Assembly (NCBI GenBank): GCA_016702645.1
Contig: JADJDP010000050.1
Span: 197,314 to 261,313, forward strand
Length of the DNA: 64,000 bases
Direction: 5' to 3'
DNA from: Flavobacteriales bacterium
GTDB taxonomy: Bacteria; Bacteroidota; Bacteroidia; Flavobacteriales_F; PHOS-HE28
Shown: positions 36,599-46,205 of the stretch, piece by piece
Position numbering within the stretch: the stretch's first letter is position 1
Layout of the letters: every line of letters begins with the position of its first letter
Position numbers and translations under genes: made by a program
The notes under the pieces: model-generated
The model's input: the letters and a program-made list of their open reading frames with translations, nothing else
Told to the model about the DNA's origin: nothing
The model's database searches: none

Positions 36599-38224
36599 AT
36601 GTTGCGCACTCTTCTGCTCCTACCTGTACTTGTCCTCACCGCAGCGAAGGCACAAACGAACACGGAAGCGTTCGATGCGGAACTACAGGCCCACTTCACC
36701 GCCGACGCACCTGGAGGTGCCGTGCTGGTGGCACAAAGCGGCAAGGTGCTGTACGAGCGAGCGCTCGGTTTGTCCGATCTGTCCAACAAAACACCGCTCA
36801 CCACCGCAAACCAGTTCCGCATTGGTAGCGTGACGAAGCAGTTTGCGGCGGTGGCGATCATGCAACTGGCGGAAGCCGGTAAGCTGAAGGTGGACGACGA
36901 GATCCAGAAGTACGTGGACTTCCCCAAGAAGGAACATCCCATCACCATCGAGCACCTCCTCACGCACACCTCGGGTATCCCGAACTTCACAAGCGGTCAG
37001 CATTACACGCCGGAGGCCTACGCCAAGGATGTCGAGTTGAAGGACCTGATCGCCTTGTTCGCCGATGAGCCCTTGGAATTCCAACCCGGCACGAAGTGGA
37101 GCTACAGCAACAGCGGATACATCCTGCTCAGCGCCATCATCGAGAAGGCTTCTGGGGAAAAATGGGCTGACTATGCCAGCACACATCTCTTCGGTCCAGC
37201 AGGAATGTCCAGCACAACGGCGTCCATGGTGCAGGGGGCACCGATCGAAGCCATCGGTTACGCAGACGACGAAAGCGGATGGAAACCAGCGAACCCGATA
37301 AGCATGTCCTGGCCGCTGGCAGCGGGGAACATCCGCAGCACGGTGGGCGATCTGTGGAAATGGAACACCAGCGTAATGGCGGGAAAACTGGTTCCTCGGA
37401 CATGGCTGGCCAAGGCCCACAAGGGTGTGGTGCTTGCCGATGGCACCACCCATCCTTACGGCTACGGCTGGGCTTTCCAGAACGTACAAGGCAGCGCGAC
37501 CATCGAGCACGGCGGCGGCATCGATGGGTTCGTGAGCAATGTCATCTATCTGCCCAAGGAGGACATCTGTGCCGTGGTGCTCGTGAACCGAGAAAGCGAC
37601 GATGCCAACACGCTGGCCGCTACGCTTGCTGCGATCGCTTTGGGCAAGCCCTATGGCGGTGCGAAGATGCCGCTCGACGCGAAAACGGCGCAGGAATACA
37701 CGGGAGTGTACGTGAACACGGAAGGCGTGGAGCGCTACATCACGGCGGATGGAAAGGGTCTGCATGCCCAGCGGCAAGGCTCCTCCATCAAAGACCTCGT
37801 CCATCTGGGGAGCGATCGGTTCCTCTACGCCGGTGATGTGATCACATTGACGTTCCAACGTACCGATGGCAAGGTGACCGGCGCGAGCTTCCTGGCCCGG
37901 GAACGCGAGGAGCAACTGACGCGCACGGACAAGCCCTTGCCGAAACCTCGCGAAGAGATCAAGTTGAAAAACGCCGACCTTCAAGCGTACGTGGGCGAGT
38001 TCGAGTTGATGCCGGGCTTGACCTTCACCTTCCGCGCGGAGGGTGGTCGCTTCTTCGTGTTGCCTACCCGTCAACAGGAGGCGGAAGTTTTCGGCGAAGC
38101 TCCGCACAAGTTCTTCCTGAAAGTGGTGGACGCGACGATCGAATTCCATCCGGAAGCGGACGGCACGGTGAAGCGCCTCACCTACAACCAAGGCGGCGCG
38201 ATGGAGGGCAAGCGCGTGAAGTGA
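36599..38224 (+). CDS. Serine hydrolase, class C beta-lactamase family
   Basis: Starts MLRTLLLLPVLVLTAAKA, a signal peptide, giving a periplasmic protein. Active-site motifs of the family are IGSVTKQF (SxxK, nucleophile Ser), WSYSNSGY (YxN) and IEHGGGIDG (HxG). LEHLLTHTSGIP-type segment EHLLTHTSGIPNF is also typical. A C-terminal extension of about 140 residues (after the catalytic domain, from about residue 370) forms a beta-barrel-like domain. 541 residues. More likely a peptidase or esterase of the beta-lactamase fold than an antibiotic-degrading enzyme. Intact. Confidence 0.85.
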   Translation: MLRTLLLLPVLVLTAAKAQTNTEAFDAELQAHFTADAPGGAVLVAQSGKVLYERALGLSDLSNKTPLTTANQFRIGSVTKQFAAVAIMQLAEAGKLKVDDEIQKYVDFPKKEHPITIEHLLTHTSGIPNFTSGQHYTPEAYAKDVELKDLIALFADEPLEFQPGTKWSYSNSGYILLSAIIEKASGEKWADYASTHLFGPAGMSSTTASMVQGAPIEAIGYADDESGWKPANPISMSWPLAAGNIRSTVGDLWKWNTSVMAGKLVPRTWLAKAHKGVVLADGTTHPYGYGWAFQNVQGSATIEHGGGIDGFVSNVIYLPKEDICAVVLVNRESDDANTLAATLAAIALGKPYGGAKMPLDAKTAQEYTGVYVNTEGVERYITADGKGLHAQRQGSSIKDLVHLGSDRFLYAGDVITLTFQRTDGKVTGASFLAREREEQLTRTDKPLPKPREEIKLKNADLQAYVGEFELMPGLTFTFRAEGGRFFVLPTRQQEAEVFGEAPHKFFLKVVDATIEFHPEADGTVKRLTYNQGGAMEGKRVK

Positions 38225-38379
38225 GCAACGGCATCAAGCAGGCATCGTGTCCTTGATGACGCGGGCGAATGGCGCGGTGGACCGATCATCAAGGCGACGC
38301 TCAGGACCTTCCTTACGTCCATTCGTCCGTTCGGCCCAAGCGCGAACCATTGTAGACCTCCACGCGCTTTGTTCGCACC

Positions 38380-39345
38380 ATGAAGGCCATTGTATGTGAA
38401 CGCTACGGCGCACCGGAGCAACTGCAATTGGGCGAGGTGCCCGGGCCGGTGCCGAAGGAACGCCAGTTGCTTGTGCGCGTGCATGCCACCACCGTGAACG
38501 ACTACGACTGGAGCATGGTCACGGGCAAGCCGCGCATCTACCGGCTCTTCTTCGGATCCTTACGCCCACGCAGACCCATACCGGGAATGGAACTCGCGGG
38601 CGTGGTGGAAACGCTTGGTCCGAAGGCCACAAAATGGCGTGTGGGCGATGCGGTTTATGGCGATACATCGAATGGAGGCCTGGGCACCTTTGCGGAATTC
38701 GTGTGCGTTCCCGAAGGCGAACTGCGCCGCATGCCGCAGGGGCTTTCGTTCGTGGAGGCCGCTGCTATTCCACACGCGCTGGAGTTGGCTTACCAAGCGT
38801 TGGAGGACATCGGCAAGTTGAACAACGGCGAGCGAGTGCTGATCAACGGCGGCGGCGGCGGCGTGGGCACATTCGCGCTGCAACTCGCCAAGCGGTTGGG
38901 CTGCACGGTGTGGGGCGTGGACACCGGTGAGAAGTTGAAGGCAATGACCACGCAGGGCTTCGATCGCGTGATCGACTACAAGCAGCAGGACTTCACCCAA
39001 CTCGGCGAACGCTTCGATCTGGTGGTGGATGCAAAGATCAAACGCTCGGCACGTGAACTCGCGCGCGCGTTGACTCCCGATGGCCGCTACGTGACGGTGG
39101 GCGGTGACCCAGGTCGGTTGATCTCACTATTGTTCGCTCGATGGTTCGGACGACGAAACATGCACATACTCGCGCTGAAGTCGAACAAGAACCTTGACGC
39201 GTTGGCGCCGTTGCTGAGCAGCGGTGCATTGAAGCCGGTGATCGACGGGCCGTATGCGCTTGAAGATGCACCGCGCTTGATCCGGCGTTTCGGCGAGGGA
39301 TCACATACGGGCAAGGTGGTGCTGGAGCTTGCGGATGGGCGGTAA
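38380..39345 (+). CDS. Zinc-free MDR-family NAD(P)H oxidoreductase
   Basis: A medium-chain reductase of the quinone-oxidoreductase branch. MKAIVCERYGAPEQLQLGEV starts the GroES-like domain (the MKAI...G-x-P pattern is typical), the cofactor-binding Rossmann motif is LINGGGGGVGTFALQLAKRL, and FDLVVDAKIKRSARE follows. The zinc ligand positions of alcohol dehydrogenases are not occupied by Cys/His, which fits the quinone-oxidoreductase type. The ATG at 38380 follows GCTTTGTTCGCACC, a -7-like stretch. About 321 residues, intact. Substrate unknown. Confidence 0.82.
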   Translation: MKAIVCERYGAPEQLQLGEVPGPVPKERQLLVRVHATTVNDYDWSMVTGKPRIYRLFFGSLRPRRPIPGMELAGVVETLGPKATKWRVGDAVYGDTSNGGLGTFAEFVCVPEGELRRMPQGLSFVEAAAIPHALELAYQALEDIGKLNNGERVLINGGGGGVGTFALQLAKRLGCTVWGVDTGEKLKAMTTQGFDRVIDYKQQDFTQLGERFDLVVDAKIKRSARELARALTPDGRYVTVGGDPGRLISLLFARWFGRRNMHILALKSNKNLDALAPLLSSGALKPVIDGPYALEDAPRLIRRFGEGSHTGKVVLELADGR

Positions 39346-39392
39346 GCGAGGTTCTTCGGGGTAAGCGACACAGACGCACCTAACGAGCCACC

Positions 39393-40205
39393 TCACCGGA
39401 TCCTTCCACCCACCAACTTCTTCGGCACCAAGGGCGGTCGCTTGTCACGCAGGAAAACCCACTGATCCGCCGTGCTTTCCTCGGGCGCGAAACGATAGCC
39501 ACCAACAGTGTAGGCCTTGATCTTCTCCGGTTCCAGGATGCGGTGCTGGATGATGTGCCGCACCATGGCACCGCGCTGTTGCTTGGCAAAGACCATCACG
39601 ACCCCGTAGCCACGCGGGCCCTTGTCCTTGAACACCGGCGTGATCACACGGCCCATTAGCGCCTTTGTGTTCACAGCACCGAAGTACTCGCTGCTCGCGC
39701 AGTTGATGACCACGTCGGATTTCGCGGCCTTCAGATCAGCGTTCAGCGCCTCGGTGATGCGATCGCCCCAATAGGCGTATAGGTCCTTCGCTTTGCCTAA
39801 CCCGAAGGCTGTGCCCATCATGAGGCGGTAGTCCTGCATAAGGTCGAGTGGACGTAGCACTCCGTAGAGCCCACTGAGGATGCGTAGGTGATACTGTGCA
39901 AAATCGAGGTCTTCCGCCGAGAGCGTGCGTGCATCGAGGCCGCGGTACACTTCACCGTTGAAGGTGAAGACCGCTGGCCGCGCGTTCTTCAGCGTGAACG
40001 GCGTGCTCCACTTCGCGTAGCGTTCGCGGTTCAGCTCGCCGAGCTTCGGGCTGAGGTCCATGAGCGACGAGAGCTTCTTCGCGCTAAGGGTCTTGAGCTT
40101 GGCCACCAGCGGCACCGTGTGATCGAGCAGCACCGGTTGCGTGGCCTTGGCGATCGCGGGCGTCTCTTGCGCAAGGTCTTTGGCTGGGGACAGCAAAATG
40201 AGCAT
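39393..40205 (-). CDS. yaaA: Peroxide stress protein YaaA (UPF0246)
   Basis: Starts MLILLSPAKDLAQETP, the standard beginning of the family; later blocks are SPKLGELNRERYAKW, FTFNGEVYRGLDART, RILSGLYGVLRPLDLMQDYRL (within limits of the family's GLYG.LrPlDl.. block) and YLYAYWGDRIT-like KDLYAYWGDRITEAL. YaaA binds DNA and limits iron/peroxide damage in E. coli. 270 residues, unbroken. TACCTTGG, a -7-like element, lies just upstream of the ATG at 40205. The gene is divergent from a serine hydrolase gene starting at 40254, only 48 bases away. Confidence 0.9.
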   Translation of the reverse strand: MLILLSPAKDLAQETPAIAKATQPVLLDHTVPLVAKLKTLSAKKLSSLMDLSPKLGELNRERYAKWSTPFTLKNARPAVFTFNGEVYRGLDARTLSAEDLDFAQYHLRILSGLYGVLRPLDLMQDYRLMMGTAFGLGKAKDLYAYWGDRITEALNADLKAAKSDVVINCASSEYFGAVNTKALMGRVITPVFKDKGPRGYGVVMVFAKQQRGAMVRHIIQHRILEPEKIKAYTVGGYRFAPEESTADQWVFLRDKRPPLVPKKLVGGRIR

Positions 40206-40253
40206 GCGGCCAAGGTAAATGAGCACACGGAAGCGCCGCTGCATCTTTGCGCC

Positions 40254-41357
40254 ATGCTCCGCACCGACGCCCAGATCGATGCATGGATAGGCCGCAATAC
40301 ACCCGGAGCGGCCTACGTCCACTTCGACCGATCGCGGGTGATCCATGAGCGTTACGCGGGCGTTGCGGATGTTGCGACACAACGACCTGTGGACGCGCAA
40401 ACGAGCTTCCATGGGTTCTCCGTGACGAAGACCATGACCGCACTGGCCGTGATGCAACTGGTAAGAGCGGGACGATTGGACCTTGATGATCCGGCGCGAC
40501 AGCACCTGCCCACCATGCCCTATGCGGAGAACATCCGTGTGCGGCACCTGCTCACGCACACCGCAGGGTTGCCCAACCCACTGCCGCTCTCGTGGGTGCA
40601 TGCACCGGATGCGGACTTCGACCGCGACGCCTTCTTCGCCACGGTATTCGCGAAGCACGCCAAGCTGCGCTCGAAACCCGGGGAACGCTGCGCCTATTCC
40701 AACCTGGGCTATGTGCTGCTCGGGCAATTGATCGAACGGTCGACCGGAGATCGCTACGAAGAGGTCGTCGACCGCATGATCCTGCGCCCTTCGGGCATCG
40801 CGGCCGACGAGATCGGATCCAAGCATCCATCCACAAGCGTCCATGCCACAGGCTACCTGAGATCATGGAGCGTGCTCGCGTTGGTGCTGCCCTTCCTTTT
40901 CGACACGAGACGGCACATGGGTACTCGCATCGGACCATGGCGCCCGTTCCACCCGTTCGTCCTGAACGGCATCGCCTACGGCGGGAGCATTGGAACGGCC
41001 ACGGGCTACCGCAAATACCTGCAGGCACTGCTCACCGATGGAAAACTCATCGACGTGGCCGGCCGCGATCAGCTATTCACGGAAGAGCTGACGAACCACG
41101 GCAAAGCCACCGGCATGGCCATGAGCTGGTTCTGCGGAAACCTGAACGGAGAGCGCTACCGGGCGCATCCCGGTGGCGGTGGTGGCTACTATGCCGAGCT
41201 GCGCGTGTATCCCGACCTCGGCCGCGGCAGTGTGTTGCTGCTCAACCGGACCGGTGTAAGCAACGAGCGCCTGCTGGACCGCCTCGATCAACACCTGCTG
41301 CCGGATCAACGGCACCGTACGTTGGATCCCAGCGTTGAACCGCGTATCACAACGTAG
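40254..41357 (+). CDS. Serine hydrolase, beta-lactamase fold
   Basis: A second, shorter member of the class C beta-lactamase-like family (367 residues). The catalytic motifs are FSVTKTMT (SxxK), CAYSNLGYVLLG (YxN) and AHPGGGGGY (HxG-type). RHLLTHTAGLPNPLP is the typical conserved loop. It starts MLRTDAQIDAWIG with no signal peptide, unlike the 36599 protein, so it may be cytoplasmic. The ATG follows GCATCTTTGCGCC, a -7-like element only 5 bases away (leaderless). Intact. Confidence 0.82.
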   Translation: MLRTDAQIDAWIGRNTPGAAYVHFDRSRVIHERYAGVADVATQRPVDAQTSFHGFSVTKTMTALAVMQLVRAGRLDLDDPARQHLPTMPYAENIRVRHLLTHTAGLPNPLPLSWVHAPDADFDRDAFFATVFAKHAKLRSKPGERCAYSNLGYVLLGQLIERSTGDRYEEVVDRMILRPSGIAADEIGSKHPSTSVHATGYLRSWSVLALVLPFLFDTRRHMGTRIGPWRPFHPFVLNGIAYGGSIGTATGYRKYLQALLTDGKLIDVAGRDQLFTEELTNHGKATGMAMSWFCGNLNGERYRAHPGGGGGYYAELRVYPDLGRGSVLLLNRTGVSNERLLDRLDQHLLPDQRHRTLDPSVEPRITT

Positions 41358-41393
41358 GCCGTCGGTTGACAGGGCGCTACCACCTTTGGTTCC

Positions 41394-41909
41394 ATGCTAC
41401 GTGGCCACTTGCTATCGATCCTCTTCGCAGCCGCCATCGCCACGCAGGCGGTGGCCCAGGACGACATGCGCTACTTCGTCGGAACATGGAACTTCAGCAT
41501 CTCAGCACCCGGCAATACCACCGACAAGGCCGACCTAACCGGCATGTGGCATGTAGAGAACGGTCTGGACAGTGCATTGGCCTTGGTGGGTCGCGTGGTG
41601 CTGAATGATGGACCGAATGCGCAGGGTGGCGTCTTCACGCGTGAGCTCATCACCTACGACGCGTACCTGAAGATGTATACACGCACCATCGTCACCAACG
41701 CCGGCAGCCACTATGCCTTCACCTCCCTCGGCTGGCAAGGCGATAAGCTCACGTGGATAGGACGCCAGCACGCGGAGACCAGTGCCGTGGAGTTGCGCGA
41801 AGAGATCGAACGCACCGGTCCCGATTCGTTCGATGCGGTCTTCTACCGCAAGGATGGCGAGGAATGGCTGGTGCAGTCCCGGGAGAAGTTGGATCGCATG
41901 AAGCCCTGA
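41394..41909 (+). CDS. Small secreted protein (DUF1579-like)
   Basis: Starts MLRGHLLSILFAAAIATQAVA, a signal peptide. MRYFVGTWNFSI, WHVENGLDSALALVGRVV, LITYDAYLKMYTRTIV and SLGWQGDKLTWIGRQ give a short beta-barrel pattern similar to DUF1579 proteins (lipocalin-like). 171 residues, unbroken. Function unknown; possibly binds a small hydrophobic molecule. Confidence 0.6.
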   Translation: MLRGHLLSILFAAAIATQAVAQDDMRYFVGTWNFSISAPGNTTDKADLTGMWHVENGLDSALALVGRVVLNDGPNAQGGVFTRELITYDAYLKMYTRTIVTNAGSHYAFTSLGWQGDKLTWIGRQHAETSAVELREEIERTGPDSFDAVFYRKDGEEWLVQSREKLDRMKP

Positions 41910-41928
41910 TCCGCGCGACAGCGTTCGT

Positions 41929-42324
41929 TCATGGCAGCAGACCTCGCGCACGCGCCATCCACCACGGTGCAAGGAACGTGATGATAGGAACGGCGACCCA
42001 CACCCGGCCCTTCAGGACGTTGTAGTCGACGAGCATATCGGACCAGCTATGGTGGCCGATGAAATAGCCCACGCCGAACTCGAATGCGAGCGTCATGAAC
42101 AACCAAGCCGCCCCGATCGTCAGCGCCTGCTGTCCGGTGGATGGAGCCAACCAAGGGACGGTCCACCAAGTGATACCGATGATGATGGCGCACAGGAACA
42201 CCGTGCTGATGATGTGGCCGATCGCTTCACCAGTGAAGGGGATGATCGCCTTCACGCGCAGCGCACCGTTCGCGATGGCACCGACCATGAAGAGCAACCA
42301 AATAAGGACGGCTTTCCACCACAT
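41929..42324 (-). CDS. Small integral membrane protein
   Basis: Starts MWWKAVLIWLLFMVGAIANG (ATG 42324; 42393 is another possible start). Four hydrophobic helices follow: the one above, GHIISTVFLCAIIIGITWWTV, LTIGAAWLFMTLAFEFGVGY, and WVAVPIITFLAPWWMARA. A conserved-looking HHSWSDMLVDYNV loop lies between the last two. About 131 residues. No known function. Confidence 0.6.
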   Translation of the reverse strand: MWWKAVLIWLLFMVGAIANGALRVKAIIPFTGEAIGHIISTVFLCAIIIGITWWTVPWLAPSTGQQALTIGAAWLFMTLAFEFGVGYFIGHHSWSDMLVDYNVLKGRVWVAVPIITFLAPWWMARARGLLP

Positions 42325-42486
42325 GCCTTCGAGCTTCCGGCTAAGATGGTGCGTTGGCAGGAACGGGAAACTGAGCGATGTCAACTCCCCCATCGCCCCG
42401 ATGACTGGCGCTGAACCCGTCCACTCCGAATGTGTACAGGCAGCATCATTGGCCCTCATCGCATCTTGCACCCCGAAACCCGTCCC

Positions 42487-44181
42487 ATGCGCCTGCACTT
42501 CACCCTGCTGTTCTCACTCTCCTGTCTGCTCGCTTCGGCCCAACCCTTCCACTGGCAATGGAGCGTACACGACACGGCCACCTCGAGCTCGCCAGATATC
42601 CACGGCTTTGCCACCGATGCGCACGGTAACAGCTACGTCGCCGGGTCCTTCTACGGCACCGCCACCTTCGGCAGCACCTCGCCGATCACCAGCGCTGGCC
42701 TAAGCGATGTCTATGTAGCGAAGTACGATAACCAAGGCGTGGCGCTCTGGGCAGTGCGCGCTGGGGGTACCGACTTCGACAATCCCTACGACCTCGCCAT
42801 CGATGGCGACGGTGGCGTATTCATCACCGGCGCGTTCGAGAGCGCGACCGCCGGGTTCGGCTCAACCACGCTCACCCTCGTTGGGCAGATGGATGTATTC
42901 GTGGCAAAGCTCAGCGCAGTGGATGGCAGCTTCCAGTGGGCGAAGCGTTATGGCAACAACGACTTCCAGGCGAATGCGCGCGAATGGGGCAAGGCCATCG
43001 CTTGCGATGCCGCTGGCAACGCGTATGTGAGCGGCTGCTTCGATGATTACTTCACGGTGCCCGGTCTTACGCAACTGCAGGGCTGCAGCCAGTACTACGA
43101 CGACTTCTTACTGAAGTTGGATACCGACGGCAACGGCATCTGGAGCCGCAGGCCCGATTGCGGACAGCAATGGATCTACAGCGCCGGCGAAGGACAAGTG
43201 CTGCATGTGGGCGCCGACAACATGCTGTACGCGGGCTGGCGCATTCGTGGCGACACGATATTCTACGAGACCGACACACTGCTCAATTCGTGGAACGGCG
43301 CTGGCACGCACGAAGGCGTGGTGGCCAAGTACGACCTCGATGGCAACTACCACTGGAGCCGCGTGATCGGCGGCTACGGCTACGATGATGTGAAGGCTTT
43401 GGAAGCGGACGCCGATGGCAATCTGTACATCGCCATGCACCGCGAGACGGACTACAACCTGGGTATCGTGGGGATCGAGGTCGCGGGCAGCTTGGGCCAC
43501 TACAAGAACGTGATCCTGAAGACGAACGCCGATGGCGATTTCATCTGGGGTACGCGCATAGGCAACAGCAGTTACGATCACGACATCGAAGCGATGGAAT
43601 TGGAGAACGCCGAGTCCTTGCTCGTGGCGGGTTGGTACAGGGGCAACTTCGAGATCGGCGGCATGGTGCCCGACAACGGATCGGTCGGACAATACGGCCA
43701 TTACCTGGCTCGCTTCGACAGCAGCAATGCGCTGCTCGACATACACACTTCGCGCTTCACCTATCCACGCGGCGTACGCGGCATCGGGCTCGATGAAGGC
43801 GGCAACATCTACATCGGCGGCTACTTCCAGGATTCGCTCTCCTTCCCCGGCCTGCCGGTGATGGACCTGGCCAACGCCAGCAACGGAGCGATGTTCCTAG
43901 CGCGCAGCGGGGATTTCAATACCGGAGTCGATGCAGCGAGCGAAGCGAACGACGGGGTATCCATCTATCCAATGCCGTCCAGCGGTCGCCTCACCATCCA
44001 GAGCGAAGAGCCGTTCACGGAGCTGCGGATCGTGAACGCGTTGGGCGAACTGGTGCTGCGGGAGATATTCCCTAAAAGCACATCGCGCACCGTGGAACTG
44101 CCGGGAAGTGGCGTGTACTTCTACACGCTGCTTTCCACTGGTGAGCGCCTCACGAGCGGCCGGGTGCTCGTGGAGCGCTAG
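42487..44181 (+). CDS. T9SS-sorted beta-propeller (SBBP-type) protein
   Basis: Signal peptide MRLHFTLLFSLSCLLASAQ. Seven or so repeats follow, each with a blade-like GNSYVAGSFYGTATFGS ... DVYVAKYDNQG pattern (HGNSYVAGSFYG, GGVFITGAFESA, GNAYVSGCFDDY, NMLYAGWRIRG, GNLYIAMHRETD, GNIYIGGYFQDS), as in SBBP beta-propeller proteins. The C-terminal type A sorting domain is VSIYPMPSSGRLTIQS ... GVYFYTLLSTGE ... RVLVER. 565 residues, intact. A type IX cargo, probably cell-surface; sugar- or protein-binding is likely but not proven. Confidence 0.82.
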   Translation: MRLHFTLLFSLSCLLASAQPFHWQWSVHDTATSSSPDIHGFATDAHGNSYVAGSFYGTATFGSTSPITSAGLSDVYVAKYDNQGVALWAVRAGGTDFDNPYDLAIDGDGGVFITGAFESATAGFGSTTLTLVGQMDVFVAKLSAVDGSFQWAKRYGNNDFQANAREWGKAIACDAAGNAYVSGCFDDYFTVPGLTQLQGCSQYYDDFLLKLDTDGNGIWSRRPDCGQQWIYSAGEGQVLHVGADNMLYAGWRIRGDTIFYETDTLLNSWNGAGTHEGVVAKYDLDGNYHWSRVIGGYGYDDVKALEADADGNLYIAMHRETDYNLGIVGIEVAGSLGHYKNVILKTNADGDFIWGTRIGNSSYDHDIEAMELENAESLLVAGWYRGNFEIGGMVPDNGSVGQYGHYLARFDSSNALLDIHTSRFTYPRGVRGIGLDEGGNIYIGGYFQDSLSFPGLPVMDLANASNGAMFLARSGDFNTGVDAASEANDGVSIYPMPSSGRLTIQSEEPFTELRIVNALGELVLREIFPKSTSRTVELPGSGVYFYTLLSTGERLTSGRVLVER

Positions 44182-44639
44182 TTCAGCGGCGGTCCCACCA
44201 CCGGCATGTGGTGCGCGGCTGCGGCTTTGCCAAGGGCTTCTATGGCTTCGGGGGTTGGCGCTCCCGGCGTTGGAAGCTCGGCGCGTTCGGCGATGCGCCA
44301 AAGTCCGCGCATGAAGCGTTCGAAATCCTCGCCGGTGGTCGCACTGAAGAAACGGCCTCCGGCCGGGGACAGCGAGAGGAACGTGTGCGGCGCGCCCTTG
44401 GGGATGAAGACCACTTCGCCCGGGCCACACGTGAACTCATCGCCGCGCAGGCGGAACTTGAACTCGCCTTCCAGCAGGTGGAAGATCTCGTCCTCGCGTT
44501 CATGGATGTGCAGGGGCGGCGATTCGCCCTGCCGCACGATGTGCTCGATATAGGAGATGCGGTCCGAACCATCGTCGCCCGAAACATGGATGCGCACCAG
44601 GGTATTGAGGAACCAATGCCAGTCTCGGGTGTTGTTCAT
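44178..44639 (-). CDS. Cupin-domain protein
   Basis: A single-domain cupin, about 153 residues. The metal-binding His and Glu are in PPLHIHEREDEIFHLLEG, and the second motif GEVVFIPKGAPHTF is also typical. Start MNNTRDWHWF at 44639. The C-terminal end is helical (EAIEALGKAAAAHH). Cupins of this size include dioxygenases and sugar-binding or isomerase-type proteins; the substrate cannot be told. Divergent from the pirin gene, 47 bases apart. Its end overlaps the stop of the T9SS propeller gene by 4 bases. Confidence 0.75.
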   Translation of the reverse strand: MNNTRDWHWFLNTLVRIHVSGDDGSDRISYIEHIVRQGESPPLHIHEREDEIFHLLEGEFKFRLRGDEFTCGPGEVVFIPKGAPHTFLSLSPAGGRFFSATTGEDFERFMRGLWRIAERAELPTPGAPTPEAIEALGKAAAAHHMPVVGPPLN

Positions 44640-44686
44640 TGGATCAGGGACTTGTAGCGCTAATTTCACAACCAAATCGATACGGT

Positions 44687-45663
44687 ATGGAACGCAAGGA
44701 ATTCCTTCATCGCGGCATCCTCGGCACAGCGCTGGCCTTCATCGGCGGCGCGTTGAACGGAACCGCTAAGGCCATGGAAAACCTGGCCGGTAGTGGCCAG
44801 CGCGGCGTGGAAGGCGTGCTCTCCCCCACCAACACCCATATGGTTGGCAACGGCTTCAAGGTGATGAACTACTTCCCCAATGGCAAGGGTTTCGAGGAGC
44901 GGATGAGCCCCTTCTTCCTGTTGGACTTCAACGCGGAGGTGAACTTCCCGCCGAGCGACATCTCCCAAGGGGTCGGTGTACATCCGCATCGCGGCATCGA
45001 GACCATCACCTTCGCCTACAAGGGCAGCGTGGAGCACCACGACAGCAAGGGCAATCACGGCATCATCCATCCCGGCGATGTGCAATGGATGACAGCGGGC
45101 GGCGGCGTGCTGCACAAGGAGTACCACGAGCAGACCTTCAACCGCAGCGGCGGTGCTTTCGAGATGCTACAACTGTGGATCAACCTGCCGAAGAAGCACA
45201 AGATGGTGCCGGCCAAATACCAGAGCATCGCGCATGCGAAGAAGCCGAAGGTGACCTTGCCCAAAGGCGCAGGTACCGTGCACGTGGTGGCGGGTGAATA
45301 CGAAGGCGTGAAGGGCATCGCGAGCGCGTACTCGCCCATCCACATGTACGACATGCACCTGAACGCAGGCGCCGATGTGAGCTTCCAACTACCAGCGAAC
45401 TACAACTCCGGCATCCTGGTGGTGGATGGCGCGATCACGGTGAACGGAACGGCCGCACCGGAGAACCATTATGTGCAACTGAAGAACGAAGGCGGTGCGA
45501 TCCGTATCCAGGTCACGCGCAAGTGCACGCTCCTTGTACTGAGCGGCGAGCCTTTGAACGAACCTTACGTGAGCTATGGCCCCTTCGTGATGAACACCGA
45601 GGATGAGATCGCGAGGCGATCGAGGATTACAAGGCAGGGAAATTCGGGTTCTTGGCGGATTGA
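44687..45663 (+). CDS. Pirin-family protein with possible Tat signal, frameshifted near the end
   Basis: The mature part is a pirin-type double cupin: GVGVHPHRGIETITFAYKGSVEHHDS, IIHPGDVQWMTAGGGVLHKEYHE (iron-binding His and Glu) and MLQLWINLPKKHK. The N-terminus MERKEFLHRGILGTALAFIGG resembles a Tat-type or Sec signal. A frame change near 45612 leads to the normal pirin ending EDYKAGKFGFLAD and stop at 45663; the uncorrected frame runs on into the next gene. Pirins are iron-dependent, some act as quercetinases, others as regulators. About 325 residues after correction. Confidence 0.82.
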
Positions 45664-45710
45664 AGGACCGGTCAACTCGGTTACCTATGATCGCACATCG
45701 GTAGAACAAC

Positions 45711-46196
45711 ATGGCGAAACGTATCGTGCTTTGGCTCAATGCCTTCGTCGCTGCGGTGTATTTCACCGGACACTTGTTCGACTTCCTGGTGCTGGTGCCC
45801 AACTGGCGCGCTGGCGATGTGGAAGTGATCACGCGGTACAGGGCGTTCTTCGTTCATACGGATCCGGGAGCGTTCTTCCGATTCGTGGTTCCAGCGACCA
45901 TCCTGCTCGCGATCGTCAGTTTTCTCTCTTACTGGAAGGCCGACAAGAAATTGCGGCTCATGCTCGGTGCTTACCTCGTCCTGACGCTGGGCGCGTTCCT
46001 GTTCACCATGTTCCACTTCCTGCCGATCAACGGCTACTTGTTCTGGGACAAGACGATCGTTCTTGAACCAGCGAAGACCATGGAACTGGCGCATAGCTGG
46101 GCGTCCGGTGAACAGTTGCGGGTGGCGTTCGGCTTTGTGGCGATGGTGGTTGCGGGAAGGGCGTTGCATCTTTCGTATTCAAAGCCAGGCCACTGA
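45711..46196 (+). CDS. Membrane protein, DUF1772-like
   Basis: Starts MAKRIVLWLNAFVAAVYFTGH. Four hydrophobic helices (VLWLNAFVAAVYFTGHLFDF, FVVPATILLAIVSFLSY, LMLGAYLVLTLGAFLFTMFHF, FGFVAMVVAGRALHLSY) make this an inner-membrane protein of the DUF1772 kind. 161 residues, intact. It lies between the pirin gene and a diverged copy of the pirin 3' end (see next entry). No function known. Confidence 0.65.
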   Translation: MAKRIVLWLNAFVAAVYFTGHLFDFLVLVPNWRAGDVEVITRYRAFFVHTDPGAFFRFVVPATILLAIVSFLSYWKADKKLRLMLGAYLVLTLGAFLFTMFHFLPINGYLFWDKTIVLEPAKTMELAHSWASGEQLRVAFGFVAMVVAGRALHLSYSKPGH

Positions 46197-46205
46197 ACTG
46201 GAGCG

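Noticed and set aside
36683..38191. Long antisense ORF (502 codons) opposite the serine hydrolase gene
   Set aside because: It mirrors a real gene with clear catalytic motifs; the antisense translation has no domain and is His/Arg-rich, as expected for shadow frames in GC-rich DNA.
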